Positions 51,847 through 60,826 of a stretch of DNA of 64,000 nt are shown piece after piece; position 1 is the first letter of the stretch, and each line of letters starts with the position of its first letter. Position numbers and translations under genes: made by a program. This DNA comes from Myxococcales bacterium (GTDB lineage Bacteria; Myxococcota_A; Polyangia; Polyangiales; Polyangiaceae). The notes under the pieces were generated by a model, which was not told the DNA's origin, did no database searches, and worked only from the letters and a program-made list of their open reading frames with translations. Location of the stretch: positions 1,344,704-1,408,703 of the forward strand of contig JADJKB010000021.1 of the NCBI GenBank assembly GCA_016706225.1. The letters run 5' to 3'.

Positions 51847-52911
51847 ATGGTGGCGAGGCCCGACTCCCTGGACCCGGTCACCCTGAGCCCGGTGGCTCGC
51901 AAACCGCTGCTGCCCCCGCGGCCGGAGCGGGTGACGCCAAACTCGGAGACTCGGCCCGAGATGCCGGCGGTGTGTCCGCCGCTGCCGGTGCGATTTCCCA
52001 GCGAGACCGACGAGGAGCTGGACGGCGGGCGTATCACGCAGATCAGCATCCCGCCGGAGCTGGACACCTCACGCGACCGGGTCCTCCTGCTTCGCCTGGA
52101 CGGCGTCGATGGAGGACAGCTGGTGGCACTCACACACTTCACCGCCACCATCGGGCGGGAGCTCGACAACTCGCTGCGCATCAACGAGGGCGGAATCAGT
52201 CGGCACCACGCCCGGATTGCCTGGGAAGACGACGCCCACTGGGTCGAAGATCTGGCCTCTCGCAACGGCACGTACGTCAAGGGTCGGCGCGTCAACAAGG
52301 CACCGCTCGCGGACGGCGACCTCGTGCAGTTCGGGCCGCACGCCTGCTTTCGCTACACCGTGACCGACAGCCTGCACGAGCAGCTGCTGCGCAAGCTGCA
52401 CGAGTCGAGCACCATCGACGTGCTCACGGGCGCCTGCAACCGGCGCCACTTCGACGCCCGGCTGAAGGCGGAGCTGTCGTACGCCCGACGCCACAACGCG
52501 GATCTCGCGGTCGTGATGCTCGACATCGATCACTTCAAGCGTGTCAACGACACCCACGGCCACTTGACCGGAGACGCCGTGATTCGCCATGTCGCCGCGC
52601 TGACCCGCGGACAATTGCGCGCAGAAGATCTGGCGGCGCGCTACGGCGGTGAAGAGCTGGTCGTGCTGCTTCGCGGCACCGATGTGAGAGGCGCGGTGCG
52701 TGTTGCAGAGCGTATCCGCGCCACGATCGAGGTCCTGCCGGCCCGAGTGGACGGAACCACGGTGATGGTCACGGTCAGTGGAGGCTGCGCTGCGCTCTCG
52801 GAGCCCAACGCCGCCGCCGACGGCGCGGATCTCGTGGCCCGCGCCGATACGCGCCTCTATGAAGCGAAACAGCGGGGGAGAAATCGCGTCGTTGGCTCCG
52901 AGTCGAGCTGA
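51847..52911 (+). CDS. FHA-GGDEF diguanylate cyclase
   Basis: 354 aa. After a Pro-rich N-terminus, the FHA domain (about 98-165) has TIGRELDN, GISRHHARI and LASRNGTYV, for phosphothreonine binding. The GGDEF domain (about 185-350) has the signature GGEEL at 267-271, metal-binding LDIDHFK and the inhibitory I-site RAED at 258-261, five residues before the signature. It should make cyclic-di-GMP and be product-inhibited. FHA suggests activation by a Ser/Thr kinase; the kinase-PilZ fusion at 40097 is a candidate but unproven. It is translationally close to the REC-EAL gene. Confidence 0.95.
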   Translation: MVARPDSLDPVTLSPVARKPLLPPRPERVTPNSETRPEMPAVCPPLPVRFPSETDEELDGGRITQISIPPELDTSRDRVLLLRLDGVDGGQLVALTHFTATIGRELDNSLRINEGGISRHHARIAWEDDAHWVEDLASRNGTYVKGRRVNKAPLADGDLVQFGPHACFRYTVTDSLHEQLLRKLHESSTIDVLTGACNRRHFDARLKAELSYARRHNADLAVVMLDIDHFKRVNDTHGHLTGDAVIRHVAALTRGQLRAEDLAARYGGEELVVLLRGTDVRGAVRVAERIRATIEVLPARVDGTTVMVTVSGGCAALSEPNAAADGADLVARADTRLYEAKQRGRNRVVGSESS

Positions 52912-52940
52912 AGCGAACGCTTCGTGGTGCCCGGGTCGTC

Positions 52941-54122
52941 TCAGCCTCGCGACAGGTCTCCGTCCCCCAGCAGCTCACGCACGCTTCCACCGTGCGCGAG
53001 CACCCGGGCAAGCTCGAGCAGCGTGCGCCCCTCGCCGACCAGCGCGCCGGGTGATGGTCGCCCCGCACCGGTGTGCCCATAGAGCCCCGTGAGCAGCAGC
53101 CGAGACGGGACGCGCCCGCGTAACGCCGCGTGCAGTTTCTCGGCTTCGTTCCAGGGGATCACGTCGTCGTCGCGGCCGTGGCACACGACGACAGGCGAGC
53201 GCAGGCGCGTGAGCGCCGTGCTCGGATTGGCGAAGTCGATGTTGCGCCCGGCCCGCTCGAGGGCTTGCTCCACGAGCAGCGCACCGCCGGATCGCACCCC
53301 ACAGCCGAGCAAGAACAAGTCTCGCTGCGCCGCTGGCACCCGCTCGACGATGGCCGCCGCGAACGGCGCGAGTCGTCCCTCTGCCTTGAGCTCCATGCGG
53401 CCCCAGGTTCGATAGGTCATCTCACGCCAGGCTTCGGCGAGCACCCCATGCACCGCCTCCGGCACCTCGAGCCAAGGCAGCAGGTTGAGGAACAACGCCG
53501 GCTGGTTGAGTGGATCCCTGGTCAAGACCCGATCCCCGTCCGGACGTCGCATGACTCCGTCGACACAGAACCGCACCGTGGCGGCGAAATCGGCGTAGCC
53601 CCCGAAGGTGACCACCGCATCAACGTGCTCTGGAGCGCGCGCCGCGACCTCGAGCGCCGGCCACGAGCCAAACGAGATGCTGAAGAGGGTGACCTTCTCA
53701 CCGGGGCGCGAGCGCCGCACGAGCTCCATGAGCACGAGCTCCAGATCATCGATGGCGCTCGGATGCGCCACGAGCTCGGCGTAGGTGGGCAGGATGGGTG
53801 CTACGACCCGAAACCCAGCGTGCGCGAGGATGCGACAGAAGCGCTCGAGGCGGGGATCGTCGGGGCCGTCGAAGTGCAGGCCCGGGGCCACCAGGTAACT
53901 ACCGAGTGGTTCCCCCGGCGGCTCGAACACCCGGACCTCGAGCCGCGTCGGCGCTCCGGGTCGCGGGCGGGTGCCGAGCTCGCGCGCGCGTCGTCCGGGC
54001 AAATCACCGGAGCGGAGCCGCCAGGTCTCGCGCCGAACACCCCGCGGCAGCGCTTGACCGGGCGCCCAGGGACCGAGCCAGCGGAGCAACAGGCCAAGTG
54101 CACGGAGACGACGACGTGGCAT
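52941..54122 (-). CDS. Alpha/beta hydrolase-fold protein
   Basis: 393 aa from the ATG at 54122. The N-terminus is basic. An alpha/beta hydrolase core shows LGSYLVAPGLHFDG, then the nucleophile elbow SISFGS in LFSISFGSWPALEVA, VVVCHGRDDDVIP with a likely catalytic Asp, and a late GLYGHTGAG with the likely His. No signal peptide is evident. Family features fit esterase/lipase-like enzymes of unknown substrate. It is convergent with the FHA-GGDEF gene. Confidence 0.82.
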   Translation of the reverse strand: MPRRRLRALGLLLRWLGPWAPGQALPRGVRRETWRLRSGDLPGRRARELGTRPRPGAPTRLEVRVFEPPGEPLGSYLVAPGLHFDGPDDPRLERFCRILAHAGFRVVAPILPTYAELVAHPSAIDDLELVLMELVRRSRPGEKVTLFSISFGSWPALEVAARAPEHVDAVVTFGGYADFAATVRFCVDGVMRRPDGDRVLTRDPLNQPALFLNLLPWLEVPEAVHGVLAEAWREMTYRTWGRMELKAEGRLAPFAAAIVERVPAAQRDLFLLGCGVRSGGALLVEQALERAGRNIDFANPSTALTRLRSPVVVCHGRDDDVIPWNEAEKLHAALRGRVPSRLLLTGLYGHTGAGRPSPGALVGEGRTLLELARVLAHGGSVRELLGDGDLSRG

Positions 54123-54326
54123 CAATCTCTTCCCGCTATCACCTTTGGCTCGCGTCACGAAAGCAGCGTCATTCTGGGGAGATCACCGCCATGGCTTGCA
54201 TCCCGGCAAAATCAGCGTGAAGAGGCCGCCCGTCTGGCGCGTCTAACGGGGTTGGGACAGCTCCAAGGGCGTCCCGCCACTCGGGCCGGGAACCGGACCC
54301 GGCCCCACTGCTCCGAGGAGTCCACC

Positions 54327-54842
54327 ATGCGTGCTCTGAAAGCCACGATCCTCGCTGCCATCGTCGCCGTGCCGTTGGCAGCCGCCGCTGGACAAGCGCC
54401 GCCCAACTCGTTCGACTCGGTGCGCCGAGGCAAGGTGAACCTGAGCCACCAGGCCCTCCGCATCACCGCGTGTGTCGCCAAGGTCGAGCAACAGAAGACG
54501 ACGTGTGTCCCGACGGCTGACACGACCGACTCGTCCACCACAATCACGCTGCGCCCCGTCAGCCAGGGCGACGTAGCCTCCAAGGACAAACGCGAGCCGC
54601 GCGAGGTCTCGCTCTCCAAAGACGCGAACGCGGTCGAGAAGCTCGAGCTCGGCGTCGGCGTCTGGGAGCTCGACTGGCCCGCTCGCAACCAGAAGGATCG
54701 TTTCTTCGTCGCCGAAGGGGACGAGTTCGCGGTCAAGCTTCACACCCAGGTCGGTGCCTGCACCAAGACCAAAGACGAGTGTCGCCTGAAGACCGATCAG
54801 ACCAAGCTCGAGGTCAAAATCCCAAAGCGCTGCCGTCGCTGA
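54327..54842 (+). CDS. Small secreted protein of unknown function
   Basis: 171 aa with AGGAG before the ATG and a signal peptide (TILAAIVAVPLAAAAG). The mature part is beta-rich with four cysteines in two pairs (TACVAKVEQQKTTC and GACTKTKDEC) and ends KRCRR. No family is recognised. It lies 34 bases upstream of the Gly-rich lipoprotein. Confidence 0.8.
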   Translation: MRALKATILAAIVAVPLAAAAGQAPPNSFDSVRRGKVNLSHQALRITACVAKVEQQKTTCVPTADTTDSSTTITLRPVSQGDVASKDKREPREVSLSKDANAVEKLELGVGVWELDWPARNQKDRFFVAEGDEFAVKLHTQVGACTKTKDECRLKTDQTKLEVKIPKRCRR

Positions 54843-54876
54843 ACGTGACCGGCACAGAAAGCCAACAACGAACATC

Positions 54877-55823
54877 ATGAAGCGCGTCTCGACTCTGCTC
54901 CCGTTGACGATCCTCGGCTCTGGCCTGGCGTTCATTGCCTGTGCTGCATCGGACGGAGGAGGAGGAGGAGGCCTGGGTGCCTCGGGTGGCGTGGACGGAG
55001 GTGGCGCGGGCGGCGCCGGAGCCAGCGGCGGCGCGGGCGGAACCGGCGCGACGGGCGGCGGAGGAACCGGCGGCACCACGGGCGGAACCGGCGGCGTCGG
55101 CGGCACGTCGGGCAGCGGCGGAATGGACGCGGGCAACGACGCGGCCGGCGGCAGCGGCGGCACGGGTGGCGGGAGCGACGCAGGCGGAGCGAGCATCGCC
55201 GGCAGCATCGTCGACCTGGTCGCAAAGACTCCGGTCGCGGGGCTGAAGGTGTGCGTCTACCAGAACGCGGCCATCCCTGCGTGCAGACCTCGGGCACCGG
55301 CGACTACCTGTTGACCGGCGTGCCGGCAAACACCGACGTGCTGCTCGAGTACACCAAGACGGACTACCTGCCGACCCTCGTCACGGTGCACACCGTTGCG
55401 GGCCCGATGAGCGTGGGACAGTTCCTGGCGCCGACCATCAGCGCAGCGGATGCGCTCGCGGGTCTGGTCGGCATCACGATCAACTCCGCGAAGGGTCACA
55501 TTCTCGTAACGGCGTTCCAGGGCACACCCGGAAACTTCTCCGGTCAAGACAACGTGACCGCCTCCGTCACACCGAAATCCGGCAGCGGGCCGTTTTATCT
55601 GAACGCAAACAACCTGCCCGATCAGAGCCTGACGGTGACCAGCACCTCGGGCATCGGGCTGTTCGCCAACGTCGACCCGGGCGACGTCGAGGTCACACTC
55701 GGACACTTCACGAAGACCTGCCAGCGCCTGAGCACCTCGTGGGCCGGCTCCAAGACCACGGCCTCGAAGGTCAAGGTCGTGGCCGGCTACCTGACCGGTG
55801 GCTCCGGGCTCGAGTGTCCCTGA
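54877..55823 (+). pseudogene. Gly-rich-linker lipoprotein, frameshifted by one base
   Basis: The first frame starts at 54877 with a lipoprotein signal ending LAFIAC, then a 90-residue Gly/Ala/Thr linker, and reaches a carboxypeptidase-regulatory-like domain (AGSIVDLVAKTPVAGLKVCVYQ). The match continues in the next frame (PCVQTSGTGDYLLTGVPANTDV...) to the stop at 55823. Adding one C to the run at 55275-55277 joins the two as AIPCVQTSG. The intact protein would be about 315 aa. Because many similar indels occur from here to 63.6 kb, this is probably a sequence error in a working gene. Confidence 0.7.
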
Positions 55824-55942
55824 GCGCTTCCGGGGGGCCGAAGGCCGCCGATCCAGAGTGAAAGCCGAGCTGCGGAATGGACTGAGCCCCGAGATTGTCT
55901 CGGCCTCGTTGGTCGAGGTATAGCCGGAGCCCCGAGGAGCCC

Positions 55943-56926
55943 ATGCAGGACGTCCGTGCACTGAACGAGCTGGTCGCGAAGGAGAGCGCCTTCATCGACG
56001 ATTTGATGGCCGAGGTCGGCAAGGTGATCGTCGGCCAGACCTACATGATCGAGCGCATCTTGATCGGCCTCCGTGTGGCGGCCACGTGTTGCTCGAGGTG
56101 TGCCCGGCCTGGCCAAGACGCTGACCGTGCGCACGGTGTGCAACGCAATCCAGGCGAGCTTTTCTCGCGTGCAGTTCACCCCGACTTGTTGCCGGCGGAC
56201 CTCATCGGCACGGTGATCTACGACCAGAAGCGCGGTGAGTTCTCCAGCAAGCTCGGCCCGATCTTCGCGAACCTGGTGCTGGCCGACGAGATCAACCGTG
56301 CGCCGGCCAAGGTGCAGAGCGCGCTGCTCGAGGCGATGCAGGAGCACCAGGTCACCATCGGCGACACGACCCACAAGCTGCCCGATCCGTTCGTGGTGAT
56401 GGCAACGCAAAACCCCATCGAGCAAGAGGGCACGTACCCGCTGCCCGAAGCGCAGATCGATCGTTTCCTGTTGATGATCAAGGTGGGCTACCCGACCCGC
56501 GAGGAAGAGCGCACGATCATGGATCGCATGACCGGACTCGTCCCCGCCACGGTGAAACAGAGCACGAGCCCCGAGCAGCTGGTGGACGCGCGCCGAGTGG
56601 TGCGCGAGGTCTACATGGACGACCGGGTCAAGGACTACATCGTGGACGTGGTCTTCGCGACCCGCGAGCCGCAGAAGAAGGGCATGAAGGATCTCGCCCC
56701 GCTAATCGAATACGGCGCCAGCCCCCGAGCCAGCATCGCATTGAACCTCGCGGCCCGCGCCCACGCCTTCCTGCGCCACCGCGGCTACGTGACCCCCGAA
56801 GACGTCAAGGCCGTCGGCCCCGACGTGCTCCGCCACCGCATGGTGCTGTCGTACGAAGCGGAGGCCGAAGAGGTGACCGCGGAGCAGATTGTGAAGCGGG
56901 TGTTCGAGGTGATCGAGGTTCCCTAA
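55943..56926 (+). CDS. MoxR-family AAA+ ATPase with garbled P-loop segment
   Basis: About 327 aa from the ATG at 55943, with a GGAG ribosome site. Clear family parts are VGKVIVGQTYMIERILIGL, the Walker B region LVLADEINRAPAKVQSALLEAMQE, ATQNPIEQEGTYPLPEAQIDRFL and ASPRASIAL. Residues 46-80 are nonsense in this frame; the other frames there give CGGHVLLE, then GVPGLAKTLTVRTV (Walker A) and SFSRVQFTP. Three one-base deletions near 56073, 56097 and 56183 explain this and restore the frame. MoxR proteins are chaperones often beside VWA-domain genes; none is here. Confidence 0.88.
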   Translation: MQDVRALNELVAKESAFIDDLMAEVGKVIVGQTYMIERILIGLRVAATCCSRCARPGQDADRAHGVQRNPGELFSRAVHPDLLPADLIGTVIYDQKRGEFSSKLGPIFANLVLADEINRAPAKVQSALLEAMQEHQVTIGDTTHKLPDPFVVMATQNPIEQEGTYPLPEAQIDRFLLMIKVGYPTREEERTIMDRMTGLVPATVKQSTSPEQLVDARRVVREVYMDDRVKDYIVDVVFATREPQKKGMKDLAPLIEYGASPRASIALNLAARAHAFLRHRGYVTPEDVKAVGPDVLRHRMVLSYEAEAEEVTAEQIVKRVFEVIEVP

Positions 56927-57324
56927 CCCGCGAGCGCCGCTCGCACCAACGCTGTGTTCGATGAGCCTTGTCCGAACGACGCCGAAGGCGCCGATCCTCG
57001 AGCCACGAAAAGCTTGTCATGCTAAGCATCCGGGAGACGAGGCCCTCCCCCAATGCCGCGTACCCTCTTGGACAGGACTTGCTCCCGGACCCGCTCAATG
57101 TACGGGGTTCAGCGCGACGAAGGCAGCGTTCAGCGCCGTCATCTGCGCAGTGTCGAGCCATGCAGGCATTTGGCAAGTCCCACGCCCGTGTTGAGCGACG
57201 ACCTCGGCTTCAATGGCGCTCGGTCGGGGCGGTCGTCGGCTGCGGGCGCGGACGTCGCCGAGCCGGAAGGCCGAGTAGACTTCCAGATTTGCCTGCGACG
57301 CGAACCCGAGTAAGGATTTCAGCG
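56927..57324. other. Intergenic region without recognisable gene
   Basis: About 400 bases separate moxR from the next lipoprotein. No reading frame has a credible start or domain. An AAGGA ribosome site for the next gene lies at its right end. Confidence 0.5.
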
Positions 57325-58533
57325 ATGCGCCGGAGCTTGCGACTCGCGCTGCCGGTGCTGCTCACCGCGTGCTCGACCGTGCTCGGCATCGACGGCGAGT
57401 TCGATGACGCACCGGGAGCGGACGCCGGCAGCGTTGCCAGCGGTGGCAACGCCGGCACCGGTGGCAAAGGCGGAACTGCCGGCGCGGGCGGTGTGAGCGG
57501 CGGCGGCGCGGGCGGTGTGAGCGGCGCTGGCGGCGGCGCGGGCGGCGGCGCGGGCGGTGTGAGCGGCACGGGAGCGTCGGGTGGGTCGGGTGCGACGGGC
57601 GGAACCGGCGCCGGCGGAAGCACTGGCGGGACGGGCGGGGGCAACGTCGGAGAGATCTGTGGCAACGGTATCGACGACGACGGGGACCAGAAGATCGACT
57701 GCGCGGACACGGAGTGCGCGACGTCGAAGTGCGTGCCCAACGTCCCCATTGGTTGGACCGGGCCGGCGCTCATGTGGACGGGAGGCCCCACGGCCGCCCC
57801 CCCCACATGCCCCGGGGGCACGACGCCCGTCGTGACCTACGCGGTCGACGCCCCGAACGCCGATTGCACGGCGGTGACGTGCAGCTGCAAGGGGTCCGGC
57901 TCGTGCACCGCGAGCGCCACGGTCACGCACTATGGATCCCCAAACTGCAGCGCGGGGAAAGTGGCCTCGACGATGGTCCTCACGAACACGTCTTGCACGC
58001 CGTACGCCATGACTGAGGCCGCGTTGGGCGGCGTGACGGTCGCTTACGCGACCAACAACGGGCAAACCTGCGCGGCGCAGACCACGGGCTCGGGAAATGT
58101 GCCCCCGGCCTCTCTCTCGGAGCGACTCGCGCTGTGCCCGATTCTGGGAGGCGCCGGAGGTTGTTCTACAGGGGGCTGCGTCACGCCGACGACGAGCCAT
58201 CCCAAGGTGTGCATCCGCCGAGCCGGCAACTTGGGATGTCCCAGCAGCTATCCGAACCAGACTCTTGCGGGGCAGAGCATCTCCTCCGACAGCCGGGGCT
58301 GCTCGCCGTGCAAGTGCGGCACGCCGTTCTGTTTCCCCACGGTGAAGGATCACCCGAACGGGACTTGCGGCCCGAGCAGCTCTGTCTACGAGACCTGCAC
58401 TTCGGCTTACGATCCGACGGTGTTGAACCGCAGCCTGAAGCTCTCCATCGACCCTGGCGCCTGCGGAGTCTCCGGGGGTACGAGCACCGGTAGCATCAAC
58501 GTGGCCGGCGCAACGACGATCTGCTGCCTCTAA
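57325..58533 (+). CDS. Cys-rich Gly-linker lipoprotein with IS element at its stop codon
   Basis: 402 aa with AAGGA before the ATG. The signal peptide ends LLTAC near residue 16. A Gly/Ala/Ser linker (about 30-110) leads to a module GNGIDDDGDQKIDCADTEC, known from myxobacterial surface proteins, and a long Cys-rich C-terminal part (CTAVTCSCKGSGSC, CSPCKCGTPFC, ending TICCL). Its stop TAA is made by the target TA plus the first base of an IS630-type element; before insertion it would have read TAG, so the protein is not altered. Confidence 0.88.
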   Translation: MRRSLRLALPVLLTACSTVLGIDGEFDDAPGADAGSVASGGNAGTGGKGGTAGAGGVSGGGAGGVSGAGGGAGGGAGGVSGTGASGGSGATGGTGAGGSTGGTGGGNVGEICGNGIDDDGDQKIDCADTECATSKCVPNVPIGWTGPALMWTGGPTAAPPTCPGGTTPVVTYAVDAPNADCTAVTCSCKGSGSCTASATVTHYGSPNCSAGKVASTMVLTNTSCTPYAMTEAALGGVTVAYATNNGQTCAAQTTGSGNVPPASLSERLALCPILGGAGGCSTGGCVTPTTSHPKVCIRRAGNLGCPSSYPNQTLAGQSISSDSRGCSPCKCGTPFCFPTVKDHPNGTCGPSSSVYETCTSAYDPTVLNRSLKLSIDPGACGVSGGTSTGSINVAGATTICCL

Positions 58534-58549
58534 ATGACCGGTCGCGATT
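58533..58549 (+). repeat. Left terminal inverted repeat of the IS630-type element
   Basis: Begins AATGACCGGTCGCGATT. It matches the reverse complement of the right end at all but two positions (G/A changes). Weaker similarity continues inward to about 58567. Confidence 0.85.
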
Positions 58550-58622
58550 GTCGATCGCGGACGGCTGTTAGGAGTTGAAGTTGCCCCCCCACGCCCGTGC
58601 TCGGCTGCGCCTGCGCGCGGGC

Positions 58623-58662
58623 TTCCCCCCCAAATCGGCCGCTGCGCGGCCTCAGGGGGGAA
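58623..58662. terminator. Long hairpin inside IS upstream of transposase
   Basis: TTCCCCCC and GGGGGGAA enclose an inner stem GGCCGC-TGC-GCGGCC. It lies between the left inverted repeat and the transposase start. Such stems near IS ends can block outside transcription or translation of the transposase; that role is inferred. Confidence 0.45.
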
Positions 58663-58741
58663 AACGTCGTGGGATGGATTGGAAAAGTTGGGAACCATCG
58701 ACGATGACGGAGTTGCAAGACAACCAACATCGGAGGTTCCC

Positions 58742-59783
58742 GTGGGCATCTTACCGCGTTTGCCGCGACACGAACGACGACGATTGCTACACATCGGGCG
58801 CAGCAGTGGCGACCCCGCCACAGCCCTGCGATTTCAGGCCGTTTACAAGCTGCTCTGCGGTCAGCGCACCGTCGCGGTTGCTCGTGCGCTCGACCTTGCC
58901 GTTTCGACCGTCGTCAAGGCCGCGAATCGATTCTCCGAGCAGGGCATCTTCGGCCTCTACGACCAGCGCAAAGGAAACGGGGCGCCCAAGGTCGATGCTG
59001 ACTTCCGCGACGAGCTCTGGCGGGTGCTCGAGCGCGTTCCCCTCGACTTCGGCTGGGAACGTCCCAGCTGGACCCGCGAGCTGCTCTGTCTCGAGTTGGA
59101 GCGGCGCGGCTTCGGCCGCATTGCCGTTTGCACCATGGGCCGCGCACTGCGCGCGATCGGGGCGCGACTCGGCGCCCCAAAGCCCATCGTGCTCTGCCCC
59201 TGGCGCAAGGCCAAGCGCGAGCACCGCCTTCGCGCGCTTCGGCGCCTGGCGGAGACCGCATCTGCCCGGCAGCCCGTCTTCTACTGCGATGAGGTCGACA
59301 TCCACCTCAACCCGAAAATCGGCCGCGACTGGATGCTCCCGGGGTCCAACGCCGGGTGGTCACGCCGGGCAAGAACCATAAGGCCTACATCGCCGGCGCT
59401 CTCGACGCCCGAACCGGCCAGCTCGTCTGGGTCGACGCCGAGAGCAAGGCGAGCTGGCTTTTCTGCAAGCTCCTCTGGCGCTGGTGGAGCAGAACCCGCA
59501 AGCCCGCACCATCCACCTCATCGTCGACAACTACGTCATCCACAGCAGCAAGGTCACACGCGAGGTCCTCGCTCACTTCGCCGACAAGATCCAGCTACAC
59601 TTCCTGCCTCCCTACTGCCCGGACGCCAACCGCATCGAGCGCGTTTGGCTCGACCTCCACGCCAATGTCACCAGGAACCATCGCTGCGTCACACTTCCCG
59701 AGTTGATGCGCCATGTCCGACGCTTCCTCAATGACTTCAACCGTCGCCACACTCGCGGCCTCGCGCTGCGGCGGGCGGCCTGA
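58742..59783 (+). pseudogene. IS630-family transposase, two frameshifts
   Basis: The start is a GTG at 58742 with CGGAGG five bases upstream. The first frame has a helix-turn-helix (VAVARALDLAVSTVVKAANRF) and the first catalytic Asp in FYCDEVDIHLNPKIGRDW. One missing G in the run at 59341-59344 moves the match to a second frame (VTPGKNHKAYIAGALD, LVWVDAESKASWLF), and a second one-base loss near 59473 moves it to a third (IHLIVDNYVIHSSK with the second Asp, FLPPYCPDANRIERVW with the Glu). All DDE residues survive. Either a decayed copy or sequence error; errors are favoured. Confidence 0.82.
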
Positions 59784-59809
59784 CGCAGCCGATCGCAAAT
59801 CGCTACGCG

Positions 59810-59826
59810 AATTGCGATCGGTCATT
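59810..59826 (-). repeat. Right terminal inverted repeat of the IS630-type element
   Basis: On the minus strand it reads AATGACCGATCGCAATT, matching the left end except for two transitions. TA follows immediately at 59827-59828. Confidence 0.85.
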
Positions 59827-59889
59827 TAGCTGGCTCATTGCCGGTGGCCGAGCCGTCCGATGACGCCGTTCCGTCGGCGCCGCGGGAGC

Positions 59890-60738
59890 TCAGGGCGGCG
59901 ATACCGGCTCGCTCGAGATCGTCTTCTCGTCCACCCAGAACACCTCGCCCCCATCCACTGTGAACGCACTCGGTTGGTTGGTGTCGATGCCGTAGTGTTT
60001 GGCCGCGGTCAGGTCTTTCCGTCCGGGCATCACCGACGCCACCCCGCCGCGGCCGCTGGTGCTCAGCTCGAAGTACACGGCGCTGCCGTCGGCTCGCACC
60101 TGCCTCGCGCTCCAGTTACGCCCTTCGATGCTGGTCTGGTCACCCCCCGCAAGCGGGAGGAAGCTCGCCCGCAATCTTCCATCGGCCACGTACAAGTATG
60201 AACCGATCCGGGCCAGATCGTAGGGCGCCATCACGTTGCTGATGAGACGCGTCTGGCCCGTCGCACGCACTCGCTCGTGCACCGGGCCCGATCTCGCCGT
60301 GAAGTACACGAAGTCACCGTCCACCAGGATGTGGGCCACCTCGCGGGTCTCGTCGATCTGCCGAAAGACAGCGCCGTCGCTGCGGAAGAGACCGTCCGTC
60401 TTGCCGATCAGGACCTCGTCCCCATCCAGCGCGAAGCAGTACATGTCTTCGGCCAGGCGCTCGGTCCTTTCGCCTTCGTGGCGCTCGAGCACGCGGGGGT
60501 GGCCCGGGTCGTCCGCCAGTCGAAGCACGTAGAGGGCGGCTCCCTTGGACTGAAAATCCAGGATGGCTCCCTGCTTGGACTCGAGCGCCAGGCTCACGGC
60601 ACCCCCGGCCTTCGGCACACCAAGCAGCAGCTTCCCGGCCGCAATCAACAGCTGGTCGCCGCTCGGGCGTACGACGGACACGTCCACCAATCGCTCATCG
60701 TGGGCAACCGTGCGGCGCCGGGTCGAGACTTCGCACAT
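59890..60738 (-). CDS. Beta-propeller-like protein
   Basis: 282 aa as read from the ATG at 60738; the frame stays open upstream (a segment like QLEVNPLPGM), so the true start may be earlier and a signal peptide may be missing because of another indel. Repeated strands of the type DGDEVLIGKTDGLFRSD, DGDFVYFTARSG, IGSYLYVADG and DGSAVYFELS resemble six- or seven-bladed propellers of the DUF5050 kind. No catalytic motif is seen. It is convergent with the IS-flanked lipoprotein gene. Confidence 0.7.
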   Translation of the reverse strand: MCEVSTRRRTVAHDERLVDVSVVRPSGDQLLIAAGKLLLGVPKAGGAVSLALESKQGAILDFQSKGAALYVLRLADDPGHPRVLERHEGERTERLAEDMYCFALDGDEVLIGKTDGLFRSDGAVFRQIDETREVAHILVDGDFVYFTARSGPVHERVRATGQTRLISNVMAPYDLARIGSYLYVADGRLRASFLPLAGGDQTSIEGRNWSARQVRADGSAVYFELSTSGRGGVASVMPGRKDLTAAKHYGIDTNQPSAFTVDGGEVFWVDEKTISSEPVSPP

Positions 60739-60826
60739 GCCGGGCAGCGGATTGACCTCGAGCTGCGTTCCGATCTGGGCTCGGCGCGGTCGAAGCTCGG
60801 AGCCAATGCCGTGCGGTAGAGTCGTT

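Larger units (their letters stand above)
58533..59826. mobile_element. IS630-family insertion sequence
   Basis: A 1,294-base element flanked by TA on both sides (58531-58532 and 59827-59828), the IS630/Tc1-mariner type target duplication. Terminal inverted repeats start AATGACCG and match at 15 of the outer 17 positions. It encodes one transposase. It lies between a lipoprotein gene and a convergent beta-propeller gene, so its insertion probably does little harm. Confidence 0.88.

Noticed and set aside
55943..58533. A MoxR-VWA chaperone operon
   Set aside because: No VWA or DUF58 gene follows moxR; the next gene is a lipoprotein after a 400-base gap.
57319..58821. Minus-strand open frame of 500 codons
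   Set aside because: It is antisense to the Cys-rich lipoprotein and crosses the IS end, so it cannot be an ancestral gene.
58533..59826. True decay of the IS transposase
   Set aside because: All catalytic residues and both ends are intact, and the surrounding region has many similar one-base indels in unrelated genes, so sequence error is the simpler reading.
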